Source: Accumulibacter sp.
GTDB taxonomy: Bacteria; Pseudomonadota; Gammaproteobacteria; Burkholderiales; Rhodocyclaceae
DNA length: 64,000 nucleotides
Direction: 5' to 3'
NCBI GenBank assembly: GCA_024235715.1
Contig: JACKLW010000016.1
Location: 56,103 to 120,102, forward strand
Shown: piece by piece, positions 8,475 to 17,180 of the stretch
Numbering within the stretch: the stretch's first letter is position 1
Layout: each line of letters opens with the position of its first letter
The notes under the pieces: model-generated
What the model was told of the DNA's origin: nothing
Databases searched by the model: none
What the model saw: only the letters and a program-made list of their open reading frames with translations
Made by a program: the position numbers and the translations under genes

Positions 8475-9577
8475 CGTCGCTGCGTGGCCTGTTGCCTCGC
8501 ATCGGGTGAAGGGGCAGCCGCTGGCGCTGGCTGTTCGATGATGCGCACGCGCTCGCCGCGGGTCAGTTTGTGGACCCCGGCAATGACGATTCTCTCGCCG
8601 GCCTGTACGCCGCCGTCGAGGACTGCCGTCTCTTCACGGTAGCTGGCGACCGATACCGGTCGCAGGGCAAGGGTCTGATCGGGCTGGACCACCCACAGTG
8701 CCGGCTGACGGTCCTGCTGGAAGATGGCCGTCAGCGGCACCGTCAGGTGGCGTTCTCCCGGCTGGCGGAGAAAGCGCAGCTTGGCGGTCATTCCGAGCAG
8801 CACGCGCGCGTCGGGCTCCTGGATCGAAACGCGGGCGGCGTAGGTTCGGGTGACCGGATCAGCCACCGGCGACAACTCGCGCAGGCGGCCGCGGTAGACC
8901 GCCTGCCTGTCGGCCCACAGGCTGACCTCGGCGTCGCCAAGGGCCCGTGCTTCCGGCATGCGCGATTCGGGAATCGAGATCGCGACCTCCAGCGTATCGG
9001 CGCGCGCCAGTCGCATCACGGTCTGGCCGGCGGCGACGACCTGTCCGACTTCCGCCGAGATCAGGCCGACGACGCCGTCCTGATCGGCGCGCAGCACCGT
9101 GTAGGCTGCCTGGTTACGGGCCAGGTCGGCGTTGGCCCGTGCCGCCTTGAATGCGGTCTCCCGGGCGTCCAGCGCCGCCTGGCTGACGAAGTTCTGTTTG
9201 CGCAGATCGCGGTAGCGCTGCACATCGGCAGCGGCCAGCTGCAGTTGCGCTGCGGCCGCTGCCGCCGATAGCGCGGTATCCCCGGGGTCCAGCCTGGCCA
9301 GCACCTGGCCGGCCCTGACGACCGCGCCGGTGTCCACCAGGCGGGCGCTGATCTTGCCGGCTATGCGGAAGGCCAGTGCCGTTTCGTAGCGTGAGCGCAC
9401 CTCTCCCGAGTAGGTGCGTACCTCGTCGCCGGTGCTGTCACCCAGAACACGGGTCAGGACCGGGCGTGCCGGTTCGGGCGGCGGCGCTGCCCTGCTGCAG
9501 CCGGCCAGAAACGCCAGCAGCGGTATGGCGAGCAGGAATCGACCGAAGCCGCGCCAGCCGGACGCCGGTGGCTTCAT
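8471..9577 (-). CDS. RND efflux periplasmic adaptor (HlyD/AcrA family) lipoprotein
   Basis: A 368-residue membrane-fusion protein linking the RND permease to an outer-membrane channel. The signal sequence ends in a lipobox (LAGC, Cys27), so it is probably an inner-membrane-anchored lipoprotein. A biotinyl-lipoyl-like half is visible (AFRIAGKISARLVDTGAVV), followed by an alanine-rich helical hairpin around residues 100-165 and beta-barrel segments. Its start overlaps the tetR stop by 4 bases and its stop overlaps the permease start by 4 bases, so the three genes are translationally coupled. Confidence 0.92.
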   Translation of the reverse strand: MKPPASGWRGFGRFLLAIPLLAFLAGCSRAAPPPEPARPVLTRVLGDSTGDEVRTYSGEVRSRYETALAFRIAGKISARLVDTGAVVRAGQVLARLDPGDTALSAAAAAAQLQLAAADVQRYRDLRKQNFVSQAALDARETAFKAARANADLARNQAAYTVLRADQDGVVGLISAEVGQVVAAGQTVMRLARADTLEVAISIPESRMPEARALGDAEVSLWADRQAVYRGRLRELSPVADPVTRTYAARVSIQEPDARVLLGMTAKLRFLRQPGERHLTVPLTAIFQQDRQPALWVVQPDQTLALRPVSVASYREETAVLDGGVQAGERIVIAGVHKLTRGERVRIIEQPAPAAAPSPDARQQATQRR

Positions 9578-10272
9578 TCGCCGTTTCCCTCAAGCGGCGC
9601 AGCGCGTTCGCTGGCCGCCGAGCGCAGGCCGTGCAAGAGGAGGTCGAAATGCGTCTGCAGATAGGTTTCCGGTGTGCTCTCCTGGCAGCAGAAGGACAGC
9701 GAAAAGCGGGAAATCGCCAGCATCAACAGCGGTGCCATGATCACGTCGATTGCCGCCTCGACGTCCATGCGGCGAAACTCGCCGCTCACCATGCCGCGCC
9801 GCAGCGCCGTGCGCAGCAGGGCGCGGCCACGATCGAGCACCTGCTCGTGGTAGTAGTGCGCGACCTCCGGAAAATTTTTCGACTCGCAGGCGATGAGCTT
9901 GGTCACGCCGGCCAGCGGCGTGCAGCCGATCTGCTCCCACCAGGCCCACAGCAACTGCTGCAACAGATCACCGGCCGATCCCTGAAAGTCCGACAGGCGC
10001 TGCTCGGCAGCCGCCAGCGCGGCGACCATGCCTTCTTCGATGACCGCTCTGAACAGCGCTTCCTTGCTGTCGAAGTAGAGATAGAGCGTACCCTTGGCGA
10101 CGCCGGCACGCAGGGCGATGTCTTCCAGGCGGGTGCCGGCGAAGCCCTTCTCGACGAAAAGCGCGAGCGCTGCGGCGGTCAGTTCCGACGGGCGTGCCTC
10201 CTTGCGCCGGCGACGCCGTGTCCGGTATTCGGGCGCTGGGCCGGTAATCGCGGCTTCGGCAGGAAAGCTCAT
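9574..10272 (-). CDS. TetR/AcrR family transcriptional regulator
   Basis: A 232-residue regulator with a classic TetR helix-turn-helix at about residues 28-72 (AALALFVEKGFAGTRLEDIA, then AGVAKGTLYLYFDSKEALF) and a C-terminal ligand-binding domain with an AefR-like pattern. As first gene of the efflux operon it is probably a local repressor that controls its own transcription together with the pump. The palindrome 12-16 bases upstream of its start is the obvious operator. The arginine-rich N-terminal extension (RTRRRRRKEARPS) is common in this group. Confidence 0.92.
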   Translation of the reverse strand: MSFPAEAAITGPAPEYRTRRRRRKEARPSELTAAALALFVEKGFAGTRLEDIALRAGVAKGTLYLYFDSKEALFRAVIEEGMVAALAAAEQRLSDFQGSAGDLLQQLLWAWWEQIGCTPLAGVTKLIACESKNFPEVAHYYHEQVLDRGRALLRTALRRGMVSGEFRRMDVEAAIDVIMAPLLMLAISRFSLSFCCQESTPETYLQTHFDLLLHGLRSAASERAAPLEGNGE

Positions 10273-10283
10273 CGAGGCGTTTT

Positions 10284-10304
10284 AATGACTGAAAAGTCAG
10301 TAAT
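10284..10304 (-). promoter_or_regulatory. candidate TetR operator upstream of the efflux operon
   Basis: The inverted repeat ACTGA-AAAG-TCAGT lies at 10288-10301, extended imperfectly to ATGACTGA/TCAGTAAT. It sits just upstream of the tetR start, overlapping where a leftward promoter would be (TATATT on the minus strand at 10302-10307). TGACTGA-type half-sites are typical of TetR/AcrR regulators of efflux pumps. Confidence 0.55.
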
Positions 10305-10386
10305 ATACCCGGCGATGACGCGGGCGTCAATCGGCGATGCTTCCGGTGCCTTCTTCGGCGAATTCGCCGCGCAGCTGGCCAGTCGT

Positions 10387-12051
10387 CTACGTCAGCGAAG
10401 AGGTGAATGGTACGCCGAGGCGGCCAAGCGTTCTCTCCGCCGCCAGCACGCCGCGGTATTGCGCCTCTTCGAACAGCGAGAATCCGCTGACGTCGGCGTG
10501 TGCGAAGCGCAGCTGCCCGCCGTCGCCGGCAAACTGCTGGCGTGCTGCGCCCCAGATCAGGCCGGGCACCGGTCTGGCCATCGCGTGCGCATTGCGGAAG
10601 ACGTCAAGACGGGTCGTCAGTTGGCGGATGTTCGCGTGCGGCCGCTCGAGTTCGGCAAGAATCTGTTCGGCCCAGCCGGCGTGCGAAGTGTCGCGCAGCG
10701 CTTCTCGTCCCCTCTGCGGACTCAGGGCGTCCAGGCTGCGATAGTAGGTGAGCACCGTCGCCCCGGGCCGGACGCGCATTTTCTGGTGGGTGGCAACGAC
10801 GTAGCCGAGGCCGGCGCCGTCGTAGAGCACGTTGTCCCAGGCTGGTGGCGCGCCATGCCGATCATCGGGGAAGCGCGACAGCGTCAGGTTGGCGACCAGC
10901 CATGGCGAGTAGCTGTAGTTGCCGGCCGCGATCCTGATCGCCTTCGGACCGGCGATGACGTGCGGAACGAGAAACAGCGGCGCGGCCCAGATCACTTGCT
11001 CGGCCAGGATGCGCAGCGTGCGGCGTTCGCCCGGCAGCCACAGATCGACCTCGACCGGTCCGGAATGCCCGCCTTGGGGTTCTGCCGCCGCGACCCGGAA
11101 AGCCAGGGCGCCACTGAGCAGGCGTTCGCCGACGCGGTCCTGGATCGAGCGCAGCATCCCTTCGGCCAGCCAGGCATTGCCTTCCGGCGCGGTAAGCACT
11201 GTTTCGCTGCTGGCATTCTGCGCCGCGCCATCGCGGCACGCGAAGTAGTGGATGCCTGCCCACGCCGACACCGTGCCGCTGCCTGCACCGTAATCGTCGC
11301 GGCAGGCGTAATTCACGTACCAGTGCAGCTGCGGTGAATCGAGACCCTGCGCCAGCAGCCAGTCGCGCATGCTGATCGTGTCCAGCGCCAGCAGCCGCGG
11401 ATCGCGGCTCGAGAGCGCCATCGGCAAGGCGAAGGCGCGTCTCCCGGCCCCGTCACGCTGCCCGCGGAAGATCGCCATGCGCTCGAAGAAGCGCTGGTAC
11501 TGCGCGCGCTCGGTGGCAGCCACGCCGCTCTGCGGCAGAATGCCTTCCTGCCACAGCCCATCCCGATAGAGCCGCTCCTGAGGGCTTGCGCACAGGTAGC
11601 GCTCATCGTAGATCGGTTGCGGCGCACGCGGATCGCCCTGCAACACACCCAGTTCGGCGAGCAACTCGCGCACCGCGCTTGCCTCGCGAGTCGGCAGTGG
11701 CAGATAGTGCGCTCCCCAGGGATAGGCGCTCACCGCGTTGCGGCCGGCGCGCGAATTGCCGCCTGCTTCAGCCTCGAGTTCGACCAGCAGGAAATCGGCG
11801 AAGCCCGATCTGGCCAGTTTCCAGCCCGCGGACAGGCCGCCGACGCCGGCGCCGATGATCAGCACCGGCAGCCGTCGCCTTTCGCCCGGCGGCGGGAAAC
11901 CGCCGTCGCGCAGGCGGTGGCCAAGGTCGAGCGCGGTGCCCGACAGTCCGCCGGGCGGCAGGGGGGGCGGCCGGCCATCGCAGCCGCCCAGCGAGGCTGC
12001 GCTCGCCAGCCCGGCAGCGGCGACAGAGGCCAGAAAGTCGCGCCGATCCAT
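10387..12051 (-). CDS. Tat-signal FAD-dependent amine oxidase-like oxidoreductase
   Basis: A 554-residue protein with an N-terminal twin-arginine-like signal (MDRRDFLASVAAAGLASAAS followed by GGC) and a Rossmann FAD-binding motif (VLIIGAGVGGLSAGWKLA, about residues 63-80). NSRAGRNAVSAYPWGAHYLPLP follows, as in NAD(P)-binding amine-oxidase-like proteins. It is probably exported or membrane-anchored. The gene follows the membrane spermidine-synthase-like gene with a 4-base gap on the same strand, so the two are very likely cotranscribed. A role in oxidising a polyamine-like or aminopropylated product is suggested only by that pairing; the substrate is unknown. Confidence 0.8.
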   Translation of the reverse strand: MDRRDFLASVAAAGLASAASLGGCDGRPPPLPPGGLSGTALDLGHRLRDGGFPPPGERRRLPVLIIGAGVGGLSAGWKLARSGFADFLLVELEAEAGGNSRAGRNAVSAYPWGAHYLPLPTREASAVRELLAELGVLQGDPRAPQPIYDERYLCASPQERLYRDGLWQEGILPQSGVAATERAQYQRFFERMAIFRGQRDGAGRRAFALPMALSSRDPRLLALDTISMRDWLLAQGLDSPQLHWYVNYACRDDYGAGSGTVSAWAGIHYFACRDGAAQNASSETVLTAPEGNAWLAEGMLRSIQDRVGERLLSGALAFRVAAAEPQGGHSGPVEVDLWLPGERRTLRILAEQVIWAAPLFLVPHVIAGPKAIRIAAGNYSYSPWLVANLTLSRFPDDRHGAPPAWDNVLYDGAGLGYVVATHQKMRVRPGATVLTYYRSLDALSPQRGREALRDTSHAGWAEQILAELERPHANIRQLTTRLDVFRNAHAMARPVPGLIWGAARQQFAGDGGQLRFAHADVSGFSLFEEAQYRGVLAAERTLGRLGVPFTSSLT

Positions 12052-12055
12052 GGCC

Positions 12056-13558
12056 CTAGCGGATCACCTGCCGCCACTCCTGTTCGAAATAGCGGACAAG
12101 CACCTGACTGTTCAAGCGGTTGATCTCGGCTTCGACGCGCGCCATGTCCTTCGGAAACTGGAACAACGCCGGCGTCGCGGCCGCGGTCAGGAAGCGCGTG
12201 GCGATCGCGTAGGACTGCGGCGGCTGGTAGCTGCGCCGGCCGGCGAGCACGAAGCCCCATTCGCCGAACGACGGCACCAGCGCGTGGTAGGGCGTGGCCA
12301 CCAGGCCGACGCTCTCCAGAGTGCTGACGATGCACCAGAAGGACTGTCGCGCGTACAGCGGCGAGGTCGACTGGATGACCGCCAGCGCGCCGCCGGCAAG
12401 GTGCTTGTCGAGCAGGCGGTAGAACGCCGAGCTGTAGAGCTTGCCGATCGCGAAGTTCGACGGGTCGGGGAAGTCGACGACCACGAAATCGAAGAGTTCG
12501 TCATTCTCTTCCAGCCACTGCAGCGCGTCGGCGTTGACCACCGTGACCTTCGCTGAGTGCAGCGCGTCGTCGTTGAGCTCGCGCAGGGGTTGCGCACTGG
12601 CGAACAGGCGGGTCATTGCCGGATCGAGGTCGACCAGCGTAACCGACTCGACCTGCGGGTACTTGAGGATTTCGCGTACCGCCAGTCCGTCGCCGCCGCC
12701 GAGGACCAGCACCCGCCGCGCCGCCGGCAGTGTGGATAGTCCGGGATGGATGAGCGCCTCGTGGTAGCGGTACTCGTCGCGCGAGCTGAACTGCAGGTTG
12801 TTGTTCAGGTGCAGGCGCAGGTCGTCTTTCCAGCGGGTAATCACGATTCGCTGATAGGGCGTGCTTTCCGCATGGACGATCTCGTCGGCGTAGAGCCTGG
12901 CTTCGGCCAGCGAGGTCAGCTCGCCGGCAGCGACGAAAGCGGCGAGCAATGCCAGCGCTGCAGCACCGCCCTGCACGCGCAGCCAGCGGAAGTTCCGCAA
13001 CTGTCCGCGAAACAGCCATGAGGCCCACATCGCGACGGCCACGTTGAGCAGCCCGAAGAGCAGCCCGCTGCGCATCAGGCCCAGATGCGGGACCAGCAGC
13101 AAGGGAAAAAGAATCGAGACGGCCAGGGCACCGAGGTAATCGAAGGTCAGCACCTGCGAGATCAGATCCTTCAATGACAGGTCGCGCTTGAGGATGCGCA
13201 TGATCAACGGTATTTCGAGCCCGACCATCACGCCGACAGCGAACACCGACAGGTACAGTGCCAGCTTGAACGGCGCCGGCGCCCAGGCAAAGATGAAGAA
13301 CAGCGCAGCTGCCGAAAAGCCGCCGAGCACGCCGACCATCAGCTCGACCTGGATGAAGCGCGCGATCAGATGCTGCTCGACGTAGCGTGACAGCCACGAG
13401 CCGATGCCCATGGCGAACAGGTAGGTGCCGATCACCGTCGAGAACTGCGTCACCGAATCGCCGAGCAGATAGCTGGCCAGCGCTCCGGCGATCAACTCGT
13501 AGGCCAGACCGCACGAGGCGACGACGAAGACCGAAAAAAGCAGGGCGTGGTTCAGCAT
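12056..13558 (-). CDS. membrane-bound spermidine synthase-like aminopropyltransferase
   Basis: A 500-residue fusion. Residues 1-200 hold about seven hydrophobic helices (LLFSVFVVASCGLAYELIAG onward); residues 220-490 hold a SpeE-like methyltransferase fold with VLVLGGGDGLAVREIL (nucleotide-binding GGGDG), LVDLDPAM and the acidic VVVDFPDPSNF loop. Cytosolic SpeE is about 280 residues, so the membrane half is an addition. A product such as spermidine is not certain, because the D-x-x-D loop of the true synthase is altered here to DFPDP. It is paired with the downstream Tat oxidoreductase gene. Confidence 0.82.
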   Translation of the reverse strand: MLNHALLFSVFVVASCGLAYELIAGALASYLLGDSVTQFSTVIGTYLFAMGIGSWLSRYVEQHLIARFIQVELMVGVLGGFSAAALFFIFAWAPAPFKLALYLSVFAVGVMVGLEIPLIMRILKRDLSLKDLISQVLTFDYLGALAVSILFPLLLVPHLGLMRSGLLFGLLNVAVAMWASWLFRGQLRNFRWLRVQGGAAALALLAAFVAAGELTSLAEARLYADEIVHAESTPYQRIVITRWKDDLRLHLNNNLQFSSRDEYRYHEALIHPGLSTLPAARRVLVLGGGDGLAVREILKYPQVESVTLVDLDPAMTRLFASAQPLRELNDDALHSAKVTVVNADALQWLEENDELFDFVVVDFPDPSNFAIGKLYSSAFYRLLDKHLAGGALAVIQSTSPLYARQSFWCIVSTLESVGLVATPYHALVPSFGEWGFVLAGRRSYQPPQSYAIATRFLTAAATPALFQFPKDMARVEAEINRLNSQVLVRYFEQEWRQVIR

Positions 13559-13967
13559 CGCTCGCGGTCAGGACTGTCCCGGAATCCGTCGATACGGGCC
13601 GGCGCCAGTCGCGCGTCGCGGGTGACCGCGATCACCCGGCAGGCCGGGTGGGTCGGATTGCGGATGGCCGCCATGGCGCCTCACATTTGCTCTCTCTTGC
13701 ACGCCGCTCATTCTATTCCCGAAATCGGGACCTGCCCCGCCAGACCGCGCGTCACGATTGGCGCAGCGCGTCTGCCGCGGCGCAACGAGCGCATCGGCAC
13801 TTTCGGCCGGCATCGCAGGCGGGCAGCGAATTGCGCTACCATGCCCTGGTTTGATGCGGCTCTCAGCGATTTTCGGGACTTCATGGCCGCGCAGCCGCGT
13901 GGCGATGTGGCCGAAAGCCGCGCGGGCGGATACGGCCCGCCAACAGACGACCCCGGACGACTCGACG
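13559..13967. other. divergent intergenic region between the aminopropyltransferase-like gene and ydiK
   Basis: 409 bases that must hold promoters in both directions. On the minus strand a 40-codon frame (ATG at 13674, stop 13552-13554, overlapping the next start by 7 bases) has an AGG at plausible spacing, but its product is not recognisable and it may be a leader or chance frame. Longer open frames on both strands show no family resemblance. Confidence 0.4.
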
Positions 13968-15101
13968 ATGAACACTACGACAAACAAACCCGAACTGGCC
14001 CGGAGCACGCTGGTCATTCTCTTCATCGGCGCGCTGATTGCGGCTTCAGGCTGGATTCTGAAGCCGTTTCTGCCGGCCTTGATCTGGGCGACGATGGTCG
14101 TCGTCGCGACCTGGCCGGTGATGCGGCGCGTGCAGCGTCACCTTGGCAATCGGCGTACCCCGGCGGTCATCGTCATGACCCTGCTGGTCCTCCTCGTTCT
14201 GGTTGTGCCTTTGTCGATGGCCATCGCCACGCTTGTCGAGAATGCCGACCGAATCGTCGACTTCGGGAAATACGTCGCCAGCTTCGAGATGCCGCCGCCG
14301 CCCGAGTGGGTCGCCACGGTGCCATTCGTCGGCGACAAGCTGCAGCAAGCCTGGTTGCAGCTCGCGGCCGCCGGAAAGTCGGGGCTGGTCGCCCACGTGG
14401 CGCCGTATGCGGGCAACCTGACCAAGTGGTTCGTCCGCGAGGTCGGCGGTTTCGGGCTGGTCTTCGTGCAGTTTCTGCTGACCGTCGCCTTGTCGGCGAT
14501 TCTCTACGCCAGTGGTGAGCGGGCTGCCGGCGAAGTGCGGCGCTTCGGCCATCGGCTGGCCGGTGAACGCGGCGACGGCGCCGTGGTCCTGGCGGCTCTG
14601 GCCGTCCGTGCCGTGGCGCTCGGCGTCGGCATTACCGCATTGGTGCAGTCGCTGCTCGGCGGCATAGGCCTGGCCATCGCCGGCGTGCCTTTTGCCACCA
14701 TCCTGACCGCGCTGATGTTCATGCTGTGCATTGCCCAACTCGGGCCGACGCTGGTATTGGCTCCGGCGGTGGTCTGGTTGTACTGGAGCGGCGACACCGG
14801 CTGGGGCACTTTCCTGCTGGTGTGGACGGTCATCGTCGGCACCATGGACAATTTCCTGCGTCCCCTGCTGATCAAGCAAGGCGCCGACCTGCCGCTGCTG
14901 CTGATCCTCGCAGGCGTCATCGGTGGCTTGCTGGCCTTCGGGCTGGTCGGCATCTTCGTCGGCCCGGTGGTTCTGGCCGTCGCCTACACCCTGCTCGAAG
15001 CCTGGCTCGGCGATGATTTGCCCGCAGCCAGCCGCGGCGCGTCTGGCGTTGATGACTCGCCGGCCAGCGACAAGGACAGCCCCGCGGCGGGGGCGCGCTG
15101 A
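13968..15101 (+). CDS. ydiK: AI-2E family transporter, YdiK-like permease
   Basis: A 377-residue polytopic membrane protein of the AI-2E transporter (PerM/UPF0118) family. It aligns along its length with E. coli YdiK: LIWATMVVVATWPVMRRVQ near the N-terminus, then VRAVALGVGITALVQSLLGG, SGDTGWGTFLLVW and DNFLRPLLIKQGADLPLLLI. About eight transmembrane segments are present. Family members export small signals or ions; no substrate is known for YdiK. The frame is open from 13758, but the ATG at 13968 (MNTTTNKPELARS) matches the family start. It ends 108 bases before ribE. Confidence 0.9.
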   Translation: MNTTTNKPELARSTLVILFIGALIAASGWILKPFLPALIWATMVVVATWPVMRRVQRHLGNRRTPAVIVMTLLVLLVLVVPLSMAIATLVENADRIVDFGKYVASFEMPPPPEWVATVPFVGDKLQQAWLQLAAAGKSGLVAHVAPYAGNLTKWFVREVGGFGLVFVQFLLTVALSAILYASGERAAGEVRRFGHRLAGERGDGAVVLAALAVRAVALGVGITALVQSLLGGIGLAIAGVPFATILTALMFMLCIAQLGPTLVLAPAVVWLYWSGDTGWGTFLLVWTVIVGTMDNFLRPLLIKQGADLPLLLILAGVIGGLLAFGLVGIFVGPVVLAVAYTLLEAWLGDDLPAASRGASGVDDSPASDKDSPAAGAR

Positions 15102-15209
15102 TTCCGGCACCTTCGCCTGTTTGCCTGCGCCCGGCCGTGTCGCGGAGAGGCGACGGGGGCATGCTAGAATCACGCGACCTTCACGCCACGCCGCCACCTG
15201 GGCTTCTCC

Positions 15210-15818
15210 ATGTTTTCTGGAATCATCGCCGCCATTGGCGAAATCACTGCGATCACGCCGCGCCATGACGGCGCCGAGACCGTCCGCCTGACCATCGATG
15301 GCGGCGAGCTCGAGCTCGCCGATGTCGCTCTCGGCGATTCGATTGCCTGCAATGGCGTCTGTCTGACCGTCGTCGACCAGCAGGATCGCTGCTTCTTCGT
15401 TGACGTGTCTCCAGAGTCGCTGGCATGCACCGTCGGCCTTGCGGCGCCGGGACCGGTCAACCTCGAGAAAGCGCTGCGCCTGGCTGATCGCCTCGGCGGG
15501 CATCTGGTCTCCGGGCATGTGGATGGAATCGGCGAAGTGCTGCGTTTCGACGCCGTGGGTGACAATCGCCTGCTCGCAATCCGGGCGCCGCAAACGCTCG
15601 CCAGGTATATCGCGCGCAAGGGTTCGATCACCGTCGACGGGGTCAGCCTGACGACCAACTCGGTCGAAGGAAACTGCTTCACGATCAACCTGATTCCGCA
15701 CACGCTCGCGGCAACCACCCTCGGCCGCTTGCAGCCCGGCAGCCGGGTGAACCTTGAAATAGACCTCATCGCGCGCTATTGCGAACGGCTTCTTGGCGTA
15801 TCCGACAACGCCAAGTAG
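15210..15818 (+). CDS. ribE: riboflavin synthase alpha chain
   Basis: A 202-residue riboflavin synthase, which dismutates two 6,7-dimethyl-8-ribityllumazines into riboflavin plus a pyrimidine. Two lumazine-binding repeats are visible: MFSGIIAAIGEI with CNGVCLTVVD in the first, and HVDGIGEVL with ITVDGVSLTTNS in the second. The invariant N-terminal MFSGI is present. In many relatives ribD precedes it and ribBA/ribH follow; here no rib genes flank it, and an IS5-family element begins only 28 bases after the stop. The leader shows no FMN-riboswitch-like pattern and no clear Shine-Dalgarno. Confidence 0.95.
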   Translation: MFSGIIAAIGEITAITPRHDGAETVRLTIDGGELELADVALGDSIACNGVCLTVVDQQDRCFFVDVSPESLACTVGLAAPGPVNLEKALRLADRLGGHLVSGHVDGIGEVLRFDAVGDNRLLAIRAPQTLARYIARKGSITVDGVSLTTNSVEGNCFTINLIPHTLAATTLGRLQPGSRVNLEIDLIARYCERLLGVSDNAK

Positions 15819-15846
15819 CTAAATAAAGTAATTGAAAAAAGAGTTA

Positions 15847-17051
15847 GGGAATCGCTGATTTAATCGCCACATATACCCATGGTATAATTGACGCACCCAT
15901 CCTGCCAGAGAGCCCCGATGAAGCAGATCATTTTTTCCCAGGCCGAGTTTCAACGCAAGAAGCGGCTGACGAAGCGCGAGGTGTTTCTTGCCGAGATGGA
16001 ACAGATCATGCCATAGGCGGAATTGCTGGCGGTGGTCGAGCCACATTACCCGAAGGGCAAGCGAGGCCGCCCACCGATCGGGCTGGAGCGGATGCTGCGG
16101 GTGTACGTCGTACAGCAATGGAACAACCTATCGGATGAAGGCGTCGAAGACGCGATCACCGACAGCCAGGCCTTGCGGGCCTTTGTACGGAATTGATCTG
16201 TCGAGAGAGGCAGCGCCCGATGCCACCACCGTGCTGCAGCTCCGGCACCTGCTGGAGCAGCACGAGCGACCAGGAAGCTGCTCGAAGCCGTCAACGCCGG
16301 GCTGTCCGCAGCGGGGCTGATGATGCGAGAAGGCACCATCGCGGACGCCACGATCATCGCCGCACCGCCGTCGGTCAAGAACGAAGCCAAGGCCCGTGAC
16401 CCCGACATGCACCAGACCAGGAAAGGCAACCAGTGGTACTTCGGCATGAAGGCGCACATTGGCGTCGATGCCGAAAGCGGACTGGTGCACACCGTCGTCG
16501 GCACGGCGGCGAATGAAGCGGACATCACGCAAACCGAGCATCTGCTGCACGGCGACGAGAAAGAGGTCTTCCTGGATGCCGGTTACGTCGGGGCCGAGAA
16601 GCGGGACGCACTGAAGGAGCGGGACATCAATTGGCAGATTGCCATGAAGCGGGGCAAACTCAAGGCCGTTCCAGAGGAAACGCTGGTCGGTCAGTTGCTG
16701 CGCAAACTGGAATCCGTGAAGGCCAGTATCCGCTCCAAGGTCGAGCATCCGTTCCACATCGTGAAGAACCTGTTCCACTACAAGAAGGTGCGTTACAAGG
16801 GCTTGGCCAAGAACACGGCGCAACTGCACACGTTGTTCGCCTTGGCCAATCTCATGATTGCGAAGCGGCGCCTATTGGCGCTCGACGGGCGAGTTGCGTC
16901 TTGATGAGGACGAAAGGCCCGGAAATGGGCAGAGAAGCGTAGAAAAGCGCGGGGATTCGGTCGTGTTTCGCCAAAATCCCGGCCGGTTGCAGAAAAAAGT
17001 CGTTGCCTGGCGATAGGTGGTGCGTCGGCAATCAGTTGATCAGCGATTCCC
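15847..17051 (+). mobile_element. IS5-family insertion sequence, degenerate
   Basis: A 1205-bp element bounded by inverted ends: GGGAATCGCTGATTTAA on the left and GGGAATCGCTGATCAA read inward on the right. It carries one rightward transposase gene broken by a stop codon and two frameshifts. A TATAAT at 15883-15888 likely serves the transposase. The bases flanking the two ends (GTTA on the left, TTGG on the right) do not form the short duplication expected of a simple insertion. Confidence 0.85.
15918..16904 (+). pseudogene. IS5-family transposase, inactivated
   Basis: The frame starts at ATG 15918 (MKQIIFSQAEFQRKK) and meets an in-frame TAG at 16014-16016, where tryptophan would be expected (after EQIMP). 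It continues as AELLAVVEPHYPKGKRGRPP, then shifts near 16188 into GIDLSREAAPDATTVL. It shifts back near 16265-16272 into the last 210 residues, which are intact and include the DDE-domain stretch FGMKAHIGVDAESGLVHTVVG. Three lesions mean it cannot make a full transposase. The IS5-type DDE enzyme would otherwise be about 325 residues. Confidence 0.88.
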
Positions 17052-17077
17052 TTGGTACATCAAGTAAGTCCAGTGCA

Positions 17078-17109
17078 GGGGGACGTTTCGCAGTTGCGAA
17101 GCGTCCCCC
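17078..17109. repeat. strong imperfect hairpin between the IS5 element and the res 3' end
   Basis: GGGGGACG pairs with CGTCCCCC; after one T/G mismatch TTCGC pairs with GCGAA around an AGTT loop. This gives a 13-bp paired stem. It lies about 70 bases downstream of the res stop codon on the minus strand. No T tract follows in either direction, so it is not a classic terminator; it could be a REP-like or RNA-stabilising hairpin. Confidence 0.6.
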
Positions 17110-17180
17110 ATATCATTCATGAGATCTGCGCCGGGACCGTCATCTGGCAACCGTTCAAACGGATTCAAGGTATCAAGCCG

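Noticed and set aside
9376-11337. A 653-codon plus-strand frame crossing three genes
   Set aside because: It spans hlyD, tetR, the operator and the FAD oxidoreductase in antisense and has no domain pattern.
14046-15701. A 551-codon minus-strand frame
   Set aside because: It is antisense to the well-matched ydiK-like and ribE genes and low in hydrophobic pattern.
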